Shown here in pieces: positions 35,475 through 43,627 of a stretch of 47,607 nucleotides of DNA. The notes under the pieces were generated by a model that worked only from the letters and a program-made list of their open reading frames with translations, did not search any database and was not told the origin of the DNA. The translations under genes and the position numbers were made by a program. The first letter of the stretch is position 1, and the number at the start of each line of letters is the position of its first letter. Source of the stretch: an uncultured Oscillospiraceae bacterium (GTDB lineage: Bacteria > Bacillota > Clostridia > Oscillospirales > Oscillospiraceae); NCBI GenBank assembly GCA_904419145.1, contig CAJFQQ010000020.1, forward strand, positions 1 through 47,607, read 5' to 3'.

Positions 35475-35975
35475 TTACGGCTGTCCCTGCGGCGCGGACG
35501 GCTCCGCGATATACTCACCGGACTTTCCACCGCTTTTCCGCAGCAGGCGGATCTGGTCAATGACCATATCCTTCTGTACCGCCTTGCACATGTCGTAAAC
35601 TGTCAGTGCCGCCACTGAGACAGCGGTAAGGGCCTCCATCTCCACGCCGGTGGCGCCGGTGCACCGGGCTGTGGCGGTGATCTCCACCGCCAGATCGGTT
35701 TCGTTGAGGGAAAACGACACGTCCACCCCTTTGAGCAGGATAGGGTGGCACATGGGAATGATATCGGGGGTCCGCTTTGCGCCCATGATCCCGGCGATCT
35801 GGGCAGTACCCAAAACATCCCCTTTTTTCATCCCGCCGGTCCGGATCAGGCGAAAGGTCTCCTCATTCACCAGTACCCGACCGGTTGCAGTGGCGGTGCG
35901 CACGGTGTCGCCTTTGGCTGTAATGTCCACCATATGGGCCCGGCCGCTTTCATCGAAATGGGAAAAGTCCTCCAT
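35475..35975 (-). CDS. moaC: Cyclic pyranopterin monophosphate synthase MoaC
   Basis: Converts the MoaA product into cyclic pyranopterin phosphate in molybdopterin synthesis. 166 residues from ATG 35973-35975 (GGAGGATA upstream); the family is about 155-165. Motifs: [60 protein letters not shown] and [19 protein letters not shown], ending KSGGKSGEY. It is alone here, with no other moa, mog or molybdoenzyme gene in the window, so the rest of the pathway must lie elsewhere if it is used. Promoter and leader are evident upstream. Confidence 0.96.
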   Translation of the reverse strand: MEDFSHFDESGRAHMVDITAKGDTVRTATATGRVLVNEETFRLIRTGGMKKGDVLGTAQIAGIMGAKRTPDIIPMCHPILLKGVDVSFSLNETDLAVEITATARCTGATGVEMEALTAVSVAALTVYDMCKAVQKDMVIDQIRLLRKSGGKSGEYIAEPSAPQGQP

Positions 35976-36055
35976 GGTATCCTCCAATCTCGTACCTATC
36001 CATTCTCGGCGAACCGCTCTGGTTATGGTTCGCCCCATGCAGCACGTGTGTATTC

Positions 36056-36084
36056 AGCATACTCAAATCGTCGGAATTTGTCAA
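36056..36084 (-). promoter_or_regulatory. moaC promoter
   Basis: Minus-strand TTGACA (36079-36084) and TATGCT (36056-36061), spacing 17. The leader of about 75 bases contains an 8-bp hairpin GGCGAACC/GGTTCGCC at about 36008-36034, too short for a Moco riboswitch. Confidence 0.8.
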
Positions 36085-36120
36085 TGTCCCACCCGCGTGT
36101 CGCCGGGCCTGAGGCAGAAT

Positions 36121-36157
36121 GGGAAAAGGCCCTCCCGCGCAAAGCGGGAGGGCCTTT
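36121..36157 (-). terminator. Terminator of the MarR-ABC exporter operon
   Basis: Stem AAAGGCCCTCCCGC (36125-36138) with GCGGGAGGGCCTTT (36144-36157). On the minus strand it is followed by TTTTCCC. It lies ten bases after the exporter stop. Confidence 0.88.
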
Positions 36158-36166
36158 GGAAGGAAC

Positions 36167-38074
36167 TTAATCCAATTCCAGAGCGCCGGTGTAGAGCTGA
36201 TAGTAGGTTCCCTTGAGGGCCAGCAGCTCCTCGTGGGTGCCGCGCTCGATGATCCGGCCGTGATCCAGCACCATGATGGCGTTGGAGTTGCGGACGGTGG
36301 AGAGGCGGTGGGCGATGACGAACACCGTGCGCCCGGTCATCAGGGCGTCCATGCCCTGCTGGACGATGGCCTCGGTCCGGGTGTCGATGGAGCTGGTGGC
36401 CTCATCCAGGATCATAACCGGGGGATCTGCCACAGCGGCCCGGGCGATGGCCAGCAGCTGACGCTGGCCCTGGGACAGGCTGGCGCCGTTGCCGCTGAGG
36501 GGCGTATCATATCCCTGGGGCAGACGGCGGATGAAGTCGTCCGCACCGGCCAGCTGGGCCGCCACGATGCACTCCTCGTCGGTGGCATCCAGGTTGCCGT
36601 AGCGGATGTTGTCCATGACGGTGCCGGTAAAGAGGTTGGTGTCCTGCAGCACGATGCCCAGGGAGCGCCGCAGGTCCGCCTTCTTGATCTTGTTGATGTT
36701 GATGCCGTCGTAGCGGATCTTGCCGTCGGCAATGTCATAGAAGCGGTTGATCAGATTAGTGATCGTTGTCTTGCCCGCACCGGTAGAGCCCACGAAGGCG
36801 ATCTTCTGGCCGGGCTTGGCGTACAGGGAGATGTCGTGGAGGACGGTCTTGCCCTCCTCATAGGCGAAGTCCACGTCATAGAAGCGTACATCGCCCTGGA
36901 GCTTGGTATAGGTGATGGTACCGTCGTGATGGGGGTGCTTCCAGGCCCATACGTTGGTTCTTTCAGCGCATTCCTCGATTTCGCCGTTGGCATTCTCCTT
37001 GGCATTGACCAGAGTGACATAACCTTCATCCGTCTCGGGTTTCTCGTCTACCAGGTCAAAAATCCGCTTCGTGCCGGCCAGACCCATGACAATGGCGTTG
37101 ACCTGGTTGGACATCTGGCCGATGTTGCCGGTGAACTGACGGGTCATGTTCAGGAAGGGCACCACAATGCTGATACTGAAGGCGAGGCCGGAGATGCTGA
37201 TGTTGGGTACACCCAGCAGCAACAGATACCCACCCACCAGAGCTACGGCCACATACAGCACATAGCCGATATTGCTGAGGATGGGCATGAGCATGTTGGC
37301 ATAGCGGTGCGCCGTGCGGGAATTCTCGAAGAGCTCGTCGTTGACCTTGTCAAAGTCGGCCTTGGCCTCCTCCTCGTGGCAGAAGACCTTGATGACCTTC
37401 TGGCCGTTCATCATTTCCTCCACAAAGCCTTCGGTTTTACCGATGGCCTGCTGCTGACGGAGGAAGTACCGGGCGGAGCCGCCGCCTACCTTTTTCACCA
37501 CAACAATCATGCAGACCACGCCGAGGAGCACCAGCAGCGTCAGCCACACGCTGTAATACAGCATGATGAACAGCACCGCAAGGCACAGGATCACGGCCCG
37601 CAGCAGCTGCGGGAAGCTCTGAGAGATCATCTGACGCAGGGTATCAATATCGTTGGTGTAATAGCTCATCACGTCGCCGTGATTGTGGGTATCGAAGTAC
37701 TTGATGGGCAAATCCTGCATGCCGTCAAACATCTTCTCACGCATCTTTGCCAGGGAGCCCTGGGTAATGATGGCCATGAGCTGGGTATGGGTAAAGCCGG
37801 CGATGAGGCTGAGCACATACAGTGCGCCCAGGATTCCCACCATGCCGAGGATCGCGCCGGAGGCAGCGGACCAGTCGCCGCTCTGGAAGGTGTCCTCCAC
37901 AACAGCCAGAACGTTTTGCATAAACACGGAGGGGATAGCGCTGATCACCGCATCAAAAATAATACAGATAATGGCAATGGGCAGCAGCACCGGGTAGAAA
38001 CTGAACAGGGTCTTTACCAGCCGCAGCACCACGCCCCGGCGGGAGCCGGCGTTCTTTTCCGTTTTATTGCGCAT
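36167..38074 (-). CDS. Heterodimeric ABC exporter, catalytic subunit, with insert between membrane and ATPase domains
   Basis: 635 residues from ATG 38072-38074 (AGGTGAC upstream), overlapping the partner gene stop. Six-helix membrane domain, then an NBD with Walker A GSTGAGKTTITNLINRF, signature SLSQGQRQLLAIARAAV, canonical Walker B MILDEATSSIDTRTE and H-loop FVIAHRLSTVRNSN. A region of about 45 residues between the two domains (ENANGEIEECAERTNVWAW, KHPHHDGTITYTKLQGDVRF) is not part of the usual half-transporter and explains the extra length. It pairs with the upstream degenerate subunit and is controlled by the MarR regulator ahead of both. Substrate unknown. Confidence 0.92.
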   Translation of the reverse strand: MRNKTEKNAGSRRGVVLRLVKTLFSFYPVLLPIAIICIIFDAVISAIPSVFMQNVLAVVEDTFQSGDWSAASGAILGMVGILGALYVLSLIAGFTHTQLMAIITQGSLAKMREKMFDGMQDLPIKYFDTHNHGDVMSYYTNDIDTLRQMISQSFPQLLRAVILCLAVLFIMLYYSVWLTLLVLLGVVCMIVVVKKVGGGSARYFLRQQQAIGKTEGFVEEMMNGQKVIKVFCHEEEAKADFDKVNDELFENSRTAHRYANMLMPILSNIGYVLYVAVALVGGYLLLLGVPNISISGLAFSISIVVPFLNMTRQFTGNIGQMSNQVNAIVMGLAGTKRIFDLVDEKPETDEGYVTLVNAKENANGEIEECAERTNVWAWKHPHHDGTITYTKLQGDVRFYDVDFAYEEGKTVLHDISLYAKPGQKIAFVGSTGAGKTTITNLINRFYDIADGKIRYDGININKIKKADLRRSLGIVLQDTNLFTGTVMDNIRYGNLDATDEECIVAAQLAGADDFIRRLPQGYDTPLSGNGASLSQGQRQLLAIARAAVADPPVMILDEATSSIDTRTEAIVQQGMDALMTGRTVFVIAHRLSTVRNSNAIMVLDHGRIIERGTHEELLALKGTYYQLYTGALELD

Positions 38075-39809
38075 CGTTGTCACCTGCCTTGTTCTGAGAG
38101 GTATAGACCTCACGGTAGATCTCGTTGTTTTTCAGCAGCTCCTCGTGGGTGCCGATGGCATTGATAGTGCCGCCATCCATGACGATAATGCGGTCGGCAT
38201 CCTCCACAGAAGCCACGCGCTGGGCAATGATGATCTTGGTTGTCTCGGGAATGAACTCCCGGAATGCCTTGCGGATCAAAGCGTCAGTGCGGGTATCTAC
38301 GGCACTGGTGGAGTCATCCAGGATCAGAATTTTAGGCTTCTTCAACAGAGCGCGGGCAATGCAGAGACGCTGCTTCTGCCCGCCGGACACGTTGGTACCG
38401 CCCTGTTCGATCCAGGTGTCGTACTTGTCGGGAAACTGCTGGACAAACTCATCAGCCTGGGCCAGCTTGCAGGCTTCTATCATTTCCTCATCGGTGGCGT
38501 CCTGGTTGCCCCAGCGCAGATTGTCCTTGATGGTGCCGGAGAACAGCACGTTCTTCTGCAGCACCACAGCAACCTGGTTGCGCAGCACCTCCATGTCATA
38601 CTCACGGACGTCTACACCGCCGACCTTTACAGTGCCTTCTGTCGTGTCGTACAGCCGGGAGATCAGCTGGATCAGCGTGGATTTAGAGGAGCCGGTACCG
38701 CCGATAATGCCGATTACTTCGCCGGAACGGATATGCAGGTTAATGTCCTTCAGGGCCATGCGGTCCGCTTTCTTGGAGTATTTGAAGCTTACATTGTCAA
38801 AATCAATGGAGCCGTCCTTCACAGCCATCACCGGGTTTTCCGGGTTCTTCAGGCTGCTCTCCTCGGTGAGGACCTCCACAATACGCTTGGCGGACTCCTC
38901 GGCCATGGTGATCATCACGAATACCATGGAGAGCATCATCAGGCTCATAAGGATCTGGAAGTTATAGGTCAGCAGGGAGGACATCTGTCCCACGTTCAGG
39001 TCCAGGCCCCGGGTGGTGATAACTGTGTAGGAACCAAAGGTCAGGATTACCACCATCACAAGGTAGACGCAGAACATCATGATGGGGTTGTTGAGGGCCA
39101 GGATCCGCTCAGCCCGGGTGAAGTCGGCACGGACGTCATCTGCTGCCACATGGAACTTCTTCTTCTCATACTCCTCGCGGACATAGGACTTCACCACGCG
39201 CATGCCCCGGATGTTCTCTTGGACGGAGGCGTTCAGGGCGTCGTACTTCTTAAAGACCTTGCGGAAGATCGGCATGGTCTTGCGGACTACCAGCGTCAGG
39301 GCAATCGCCAGGATTGGAATGGTTACCAGATAGATCACAGCCACCCGGCCCCCCATGACAAAGCCCATAATAAAGGAGAAAATCAGCATCAGCGGGCTGC
39401 GGATGGCGGCACGGATAATCATCATGTATGCCTGCTGGACGTTGGTTACATCGGTGGTCATACGGGTTACCAGACTGGAGACAGAGAACTTGTCAATGTT
39501 CTCGAAGGAGTAGCTCTGTATCTTGTAAAACATGTCTTTGCGCAAATTCCGTGCCAGGCCGCAGCTGGCGGTGGCACAGTAGGAGCCGGCCATGGCGCCC
39601 AGCAGCAGGGACAGCAGCGCCAGTACCACCAGTACGGTGCCGTATTTCACGATCACGATCATCTCGCAGCCGGCCTGGATCTGGTTGACCAGCTGTGCAA
39701 TCAGGTAGGGAATGATACACTCGAATACAACTTCGCCGGTAACCAGGATTGGCGTCAGGATTGCCGGCTTCTTGTATTCACGTATGCTTTTTGCCAGAAT
39801 TTTTATCAT
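38064..39809 (-). CDS. Heterodimeric ABC exporter, degenerate subunit
   Basis: 581 residues from ATG 39807-39809. Six-helix membrane domain with LVTRMTTDVTNVQQAYMMII and SVQENIRGMRVVKSYVREEY coupling segments, then an NBD with Walker A IGGTGSSKSTLIQLISRL (Ser for the usual Gly), signature NVSGGQKQRLCIARALL, Walker B ILILDDSTSAVDTRTD (Asp for Glu) and IIAQRVASVEDAD (Gln for His). It is therefore the noncanonical half, as with the 27-kb pair. Its start lies 93 bases after the MarR gene, and an operator copy sits in that gap. It overlaps the catalytic subunit by 11 bases. Confidence 0.93.
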   Translation of the reverse strand: MIKILAKSIREYKKPAILTPILVTGEVVFECIIPYLIAQLVNQIQAGCEMIVIVKYGTVLVVLALLSLLLGAMAGSYCATASCGLARNLRKDMFYKIQSYSFENIDKFSVSSLVTRMTTDVTNVQQAYMMIIRAAIRSPLMLIFSFIMGFVMGGRVAVIYLVTIPILAIALTLVVRKTMPIFRKVFKKYDALNASVQENIRGMRVVKSYVREEYEKKKFHVAADDVRADFTRAERILALNNPIMMFCVYLVMVVILTFGSYTVITTRGLDLNVGQMSSLLTYNFQILMSLMMLSMVFVMITMAEESAKRIVEVLTEESSLKNPENPVMAVKDGSIDFDNVSFKYSKKADRMALKDINLHIRSGEVIGIIGGTGSSKSTLIQLISRLYDTTEGTVKVGGVDVREYDMEVLRNQVAVVLQKNVLFSGTIKDNLRWGNQDATDEEMIEACKLAQADEFVQQFPDKYDTWIEQGGTNVSGGQKQRLCIARALLKKPKILILDDSTSAVDTRTDALIRKAFREFIPETTKIIIAQRVASVEDADRIIVMDGGTINAIGTHEELLKNNEIYREVYTSQNKAGDNDAQ

Positions 39810-39860
39810 AGAAAACCCCCATCTCTCATAGAACTGCTTGCATCAAAATTCTCACGGTTT

Positions 39861-39878
39861 TTGTTCCGGCACGAACAA
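39861..39878. promoter_or_regulatory. MarR operator copy 2 (between marR and exporter)
   Basis: TTGTTCCGGCACGAACAA, an 18-bp dyad TTGTTC-N6-GAACAA that repeats the site over the marR promoter. It is 52 bases upstream of the exporter start. Confidence 0.75.
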
Positions 39879-39902
39879 CCTCCCTCATTGGACGGAAACA
39901 GC

Positions 39903-40328
39903 TTAACCGCTGAGGTTGCTGGACATCTTGGATACCGTCTCCACAAAGATCTGTACTTGCCCCGGGGAGATACCGGCTGTCATCTCCACCTCGATCTGCT
40001 GCAGACAGGCACGGACCTGCTCGTCCAGCTCGTCAGCCTTGTGGGTAGGCACCAGGCTTTTCAGCCGCCCGTCCTCCTGAACGCTCTCACGGCAGATCAG
40101 GCCTTCCCGCTCCAGATGTTGCAGGACGCCAGTGACCGTAGAACGGCTCAGACCAAAGGCAACTTCCACGTCCCGCTGAAAGACGGGGCCGTCCCGGTAG
40201 TGGACGCGGATATAGTGCAGCACCCGGCTCTGCATGGCGTTAATCCCAAGGTTTACCAGGGTGTTGTTCAAGCGCCGCTTTACCAGATGAGAAAGCAGGT
40301 TGATCCACGCACCGCAGTCTCGTTCCAT
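39903..40328 (-). CDS. MarR-family transcription regulator
   Basis: 141 residues from ATG 40326-40328, preceded by AAAGGAGCGAAGGAC; an open frame continues upstream through the operator and is rejected. A winged HTH of MarR type: LVKRRLNNTLVNLGINAMQS, FQRDVEVAFGLSRSTVTGVL (recognition helix), LQHLEREGLICRESVQEDGR and LKSLVPTHKADELDEQVRAC. It heads the operon with the heterodimeric exporter. Two identical-symmetry 18-bp dyads, one just after its own -10 box and one before the exporter, argue for autorepression and repression of the exporter, relieved by an unknown ligand. Confidence 0.93.
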   Translation of the reverse strand: MERDCGAWINLLSHLVKRRLNNTLVNLGINAMQSRVLHYIRVHYRDGPVFQRDVEVAFGLSRSTVTGVLQHLEREGLICRESVQEDGRLKSLVPTHKADELDEQVRACLQQIEVEMTAGISPGQVQIFVETVSKMSSNLSG

Positions 40329-40346
40329 CTGTCCTTCGCTCCTTTT

Positions 40347-40364
40347 TTGTTCGGATGCGAACAA
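40347..40364. promoter_or_regulatory. MarR operator copy 1 (at marR promoter)
   Basis: TTGTTCGGATGCGAACAA, the dyad TTGTTC-N6-GAACAA, directly downstream of the marR -10 hexamer, so a bound repressor would block initiation. Confidence 0.8.
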
Positions 40365-40365
40365 T

Positions 40366-40394
40366 ACGATAACGCAAAATAAACGCTTTGTCAA
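40366..40394 (-). promoter_or_regulatory. marR-exporter promoter
   Basis: Minus-strand TTGACA (40389-40394) and TATCGT (40366-40371), spacing 17, adjoining the operator. Confidence 0.78.
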
Positions 40395-40518
40395 TAGATG
40401 ATTTGGAAAAAAACAGCGGTTTAAGGCAGTTCCCAATTGGACATATTTTGCCGGTTTGGCAAAAAGGGGGGAGGACTTGCTTGGGAAGTATGCGGGCTTG
40501 GATTCTGCAATAGGTTTC

Positions 40519-40547
40519 TTGTCAGAGGAGGCAGAGTATGGTATACT
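40519..40547 (+). promoter_or_regulatory. Promoter of the acetyltransferase gene
   Basis: TTGTCA (40519-40524) and TATACT (40542-40547), spacing 17, 38 bases before the start codon. Confidence 0.78.
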
Positions 40548-40584
40548 TCAGTCAGAACTTGTTATGGCAGATGGAGGGCTCCTG

Positions 40585-41154
40585 ATGACAGAGAAGGAGA
40601 AGATGCTGGCCGGCATGCTTTATAATGCCAATGGCGATGTGGAACTGATTCGGGAACGGGCGGCTTGTAAGGATTTGTGTCAGGAATTGAACCAGATACA
40701 GCCCTCTCAGGGGGAGGAGCAGAGGATGCTGCTCCGAAAGCTGCTGGGAACGATTTGCGGCAGTTTTGAGATTGTAACCCCTTTCTGGTGTGACTATGGG
40801 TACAACATTTCTATTGGTGACAATTTCTTCATGAACCATAATGGTGTCATTCTGGATGCGGCACAGGTGACCTTTGGGAATAATGTATTCATCGGACCAA
40901 ACTGCGGGTTTTATACGGCAGGCCACCCATTGGACGCGGTACAGCGGCGTCAGGGGATGGAATATGCGCGGCCCATTACGATTGGCAACGATGTTTGGAT
41001 CGGCGGCGGGGTGCAGGTAGTCCCGGGGGTTACCATCGGCGACAATGTAGTGATTGGTGCGGGCAGTGTGGTGACCCGCGACATCCCCAGCGGCGTAGTG
41101 GCTGCAGGAAGTCCCTGCCGCGTCCTTCGGGCAATTACAGCAGATGACCGGTAA
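40585..41154 (+). CDS. Hexapeptide-repeat O-acetyltransferase (maltose/galactoside acetyltransferase type)
   Basis: 189 residues from ATG 40585-40587 with GGAGGG upstream; the promoter at 40519-40547 excludes the earlier in-frame ATGs. N-terminal Mac domain (MTEKEKMLAGMLYNANGDVE), then a left-handed beta helix of hexapeptide repeats: DYGYNISIGDNFFMNHNGVI, NVFIGPNCGFYTAGHPLDAV, ITIGNDVWIGGGVQVVPGVT and IGDNVVIGAGSVVTRDIPSG. The catalytic His lies in TAGHPLD. The family acetylates sugars such as maltose or galactosides with acetyl-CoA, probably as detoxification; substrate unassigned. It stands alone between terminators and the MarR operon. Confidence 0.93.
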   Translation: MTEKEKMLAGMLYNANGDVELIRERAACKDLCQELNQIQPSQGEEQRMLLRKLLGTICGSFEIVTPFWCDYGYNISIGDNFFMNHNGVILDAAQVTFGNNVFIGPNCGFYTAGHPLDAVQRRQGMEYARPITIGNDVWIGGGVQVVPGVTIGDNVVIGAGSVVTRDIPSGVVAAGSPCRVLRAITADDR

Positions 41155-41198
41155 GAACGCCAAAACTGAATGGACAGGTAATCCCGTTGAACACGGTG

Positions 41199-41240
41199 AA
41201 AAGCCGGCACACAGATTCTGTGTGCCGGCTTGCCGCTGTT
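41199..41240. terminator. Terminator between acetyltransferase and feoB (convergent)
   Basis: A perfect 14-bp stem AAGCCGGCACACAG (41201-41214) with CTGTGTGCCGGCTT (41218-41231). On the minus strand it is followed by TTTTC. Confidence 0.88.
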
Positions 41241-41331
41241 TTGGGATCTGTTTTGCCGGCAGATCTGTGTACAGCAGGGAGGAGGCGGGCAGAGGAGGCC
41301 GGCAGATTGCCGGAAGAAGGGGAATTTCTCA

Positions 41332-43215
41332 TTACTGCCACAAGCAGACCGACAAATGGACGGCAGTACACAGTAAGAATCCAGTGAGGGTGGGGAGGGC
41401 GACTGCCAGGGCGGTCCATTTCACGCTGCCGGTCTCCCGGTAGATGGTGGCGCTGGTGGTGCCGCAGGGGAAGTGAAACAGCGTAAAGACTGTGGCGCAC
41501 AGGGCGGTCTCCCAGGTCCAGCCGTTCTGCACCAGCAGGAGCTTCAGCTCAGCGAGCCCGGTATAGGCGGTGAGGGTGCCGGTGGAGAGATAGCCCATCA
41601 GCAGGATGGGAATGACGATCTCATTGGCGGGAAATCCCAGCACAAAGGCCAGCAGGATCATGCCGTCCAGCCCCATGAGCGCGCCGACAGGCTCCAGAAA
41701 GCGGGCACAGGCCGTGAGCAGCGGCGTGCCCCCCACGGTGAGATTCCCCAGCAGCCAGATAAGGAGGCCCGCCGGGGCAGCCACCAGGACCGCCCGGCCC
41801 AGCACAAAGACCGTCCGGTCCAAAATCGAACGGATCAGCGTCCGCCCGATCTGGGGCATCCGGTAGGGGGGCAGCTCCAGAGAAAAGGCGGAGGGAGTTC
41901 CCCGGAGCACCGTGCAGGAGAGAAGCTTGGACGCGGCCAGGGTCATAGCGACGGCCAGGACAATGGCGGCCAGCAGCAGCGCCGCTGAGGCCAGGGAGCC
42001 GGCCAAGCCGCTGCCGGTGACAAAAAACATGGTGAGCAGGGCGATGAGGGTGGGGAAGCGGCCGTTGCAGGGGACAAAGCTGTTGGTGAGGATGGCGATG
42101 AGCCGCTCCCGGGGGCTGTCGATGATGCGGCAGCCCATGACGCCGCAGGCGTTGCACCCGAAGCCCATACACATGGTGAGGCTCTGCCGGCCGTGGGCCC
42201 CGGCCTTGCGGAAGGCGTGGTCCAGGTTGAAGGCCACCCGGGGCAGGTAGCCGGCGTCCTCCAGCAGGGTGAACAGGGGGAAGAAGATGGCCATAGGCGG
42301 CAGCATCACCGACACCACCCAAGCCACCGTCCGATAGACGCCGTCCACCAGGGCGCTCTGGACAGCGGGCGGCAGAAAGCCCAGCAGGGAACGCAGCGGT
42401 TCCTGCAGCCCCATCAGAGCGCTGGAGAGCAGTTCCGAGGGGACGTTTGCCCCGGCAATGGTCAGCCAGAACACCAGTCCCAACAGCAGCAGCATCACCG
42501 GGATGCCGGTGGCCTTGGAGGTCAGCAGGCGGTCCAGCCGCCGGTCCCGCCGGTCCGCGCGGTCGGGCAGGTGCACCGCAAGGGCGGTCAATTCCGCAGC
42601 CCGGGCCATGAGGGCCGCTGCCAGAGCGTCCTGCCGCTGGTCCGGCGGAAGGTCTGTGACATCCGGGTAGGCTACCTGGGGCCGCGGCGGAGGCAGCGGC
42701 CGGTGGACCGCCTGGCGGAGCGTAGACAGGAGGCTGTCCAGGCCCTCGCCGCCCCGGACCGCCGTGCCCACCACGGGGATCCCCAGGGCATCCTGCAGTG
42801 CGGTCAGATCCACTTCAATGCCCTTTTTCCGGGCCTCGTCCAGGAGATTGACGCACAGCACCACCGGGTGGGTGCACTCCATCACCTGCAGAACCAGGTT
42901 GAGATTCCGCTCCAGACAGGTGGCGTCGGCTACCACCAGGGTGGCGTCGGCCTCGCCGGAACAGATGAAGTCCCGGGCGATCTCCTCCTCGGGGCTCTCG
43001 GCAAAGAGGGAATAGGTGCCGGGGAGATCCACCAGGGTATAGGTCTCCCGGCGGTATGTAAAGCAGCCACGGGCGGTGGCAACGGTCTTGCCCGGCCAGT
43101 TGCCCGTGTGCTGGTGAAGATGGGTCAGTGCGTTAAAAACCGTGGATTTGCCCACGTTGGGGTTCCCCGCCAGGGCGATGGTATAGGTGCGGTCAGTCAA
43201 TAGTAAGGACCTCAC
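41332..43215 (-). CDS. feoB: Ferrous iron transporter B (stand-alone, short form)
   Basis: 627 residues from GTG 43213-43215, overlapping the feoA stop (GTGA). N-terminal G domain with G1 LAGNPNVGKSTVFNALTHL, switch TGNWPGKTVATARGCF, G3 VDLPGTYSLFAESPEEEIAR and G4 VNLLDEARK. The membrane part has two Gate domains with the FeoB-type FGCNACGVMGCRIIDSPRER and TNSFVPCNGRFPTLIALLTM; it is unusually rich in Cys compared with the 821-residue FeoAB protein in the same window. It transports Fe2+ across the membrane, dependent on GTP hydrolysis. The pair with feoA is the simple feoAB operon form. Confidence 0.95.
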   Translation of the reverse strand: MRSLLLTDRTYTIALAGNPNVGKSTVFNALTHLHQHTGNWPGKTVATARGCFTYRRETYTLVDLPGTYSLFAESPEEEIARDFICSGEADATLVVADATCLERNLNLVLQVMECTHPVVLCVNLLDEARKKGIEVDLTALQDALGIPVVGTAVRGGEGLDSLLSTLRQAVHRPLPPPRPQVAYPDVTDLPPDQRQDALAAALMARAAELTALAVHLPDRADRRDRRLDRLLTSKATGIPVMLLLLGLVFWLTIAGANVPSELLSSALMGLQEPLRSLLGFLPPAVQSALVDGVYRTVAWVVSVMLPPMAIFFPLFTLLEDAGYLPRVAFNLDHAFRKAGAHGRQSLTMCMGFGCNACGVMGCRIIDSPRERLIAILTNSFVPCNGRFPTLIALLTMFFVTGSGLAGSLASAALLLAAIVLAVAMTLAASKLLSCTVLRGTPSAFSLELPPYRMPQIGRTLIRSILDRTVFVLGRAVLVAAPAGLLIWLLGNLTVGGTPLLTACARFLEPVGALMGLDGMILLAFVLGFPANEIVIPILLMGYLSTGTLTAYTGLAELKLLLVQNGWTWETALCATVFTLFHFPCGTTSATIYRETGSVKWTALAVALPTLTGFLLCTAVHLSVCLWQ

Positions 43216-43448
43216 TTTCCTGAAATAGCGATGTTCCGCGCATCCTCCCGGCGCAGGGCGATGACAGCGCCCCGGACTCCATAGGCCACCGGGTCACCCC
43301 AGGGGCTGGCCTGAAGGGCGGACACAGCCGCGCCGGGGATAAATCCAAGGTCCAGCATCCGCCGCCGTTTGCTGCCGGTGAAGGTCAGGCTGGCCACGGT
43401 GGCGGCGCTGCCCACGGGCAGTTGGTCCAAGGTGGAGACCAAATCCAT
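43212..43448 (-). CDS. feoA: FeoA iron-transport accessory protein
   Basis: 78 residues, SH3-like fold that regulates FeoB. Typical text: TLDQLPVGSAATVASLTFTG, RRRMLDLGFIPGAAVSALQA, DPVAYGVRGAVIALRREDAR. ATG 43446-43448 with GAAAGGGGG upstream. Its stop overlaps the FeoB GTG start. Confidence 0.94.
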   Translation of the reverse strand: MDLVSTLDQLPVGSAATVASLTFTGSKRRRMLDLGFIPGAAVSALQASPWGDPVAYGVRGAVIALRREDARNIAISGK

Positions 43449-43522
43449 TTGCCCCCTTTCCTTTTGTGCTATCTCAGCCTATGTGGCGGGACGGGCCGGT
43501 GTTCCCGCAGAAGAGACGGCGA

Positions 43523-43568
43523 AGCGGCCATGCCGAGAGATTCCTCTCGGCACAGCCGCTCTATTTTT
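43523..43568. terminator. Hairpin between the amidase gene and feoA
   Basis: Stem AGCGGC..TGCCGAGAG (43523-43539) with CTCTCGGCA..GCCGCT (43544-43560) and a 2x2 internal loop. The T-run (CTATTTTT) is on the plus strand, but the flanking genes run minus, so its role is uncertain. Confidence 0.5.
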
Positions 43569-43627
43569 GTGCCCTGCCATATCACATCAACCGCGACGGA
43601 ACATCCCGCCCTGCGGAATATCGGGCT

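Noticed and set aside
35976-36055. Possible molybdenum-cofactor riboswitch upstream of moaC
   Set aside because: Leader is only about 75 bases with one small hairpin; the known motif is much larger.
36119-38164. 681-residue open frame on the plus strand
   Set aside because: Antisense shadow of the exporter catalytic subunit.
38067-40382. 771-residue open frame on the plus strand
   Set aside because: Antisense to the exporter and MarR genes; no domain, no ribosome-binding site.
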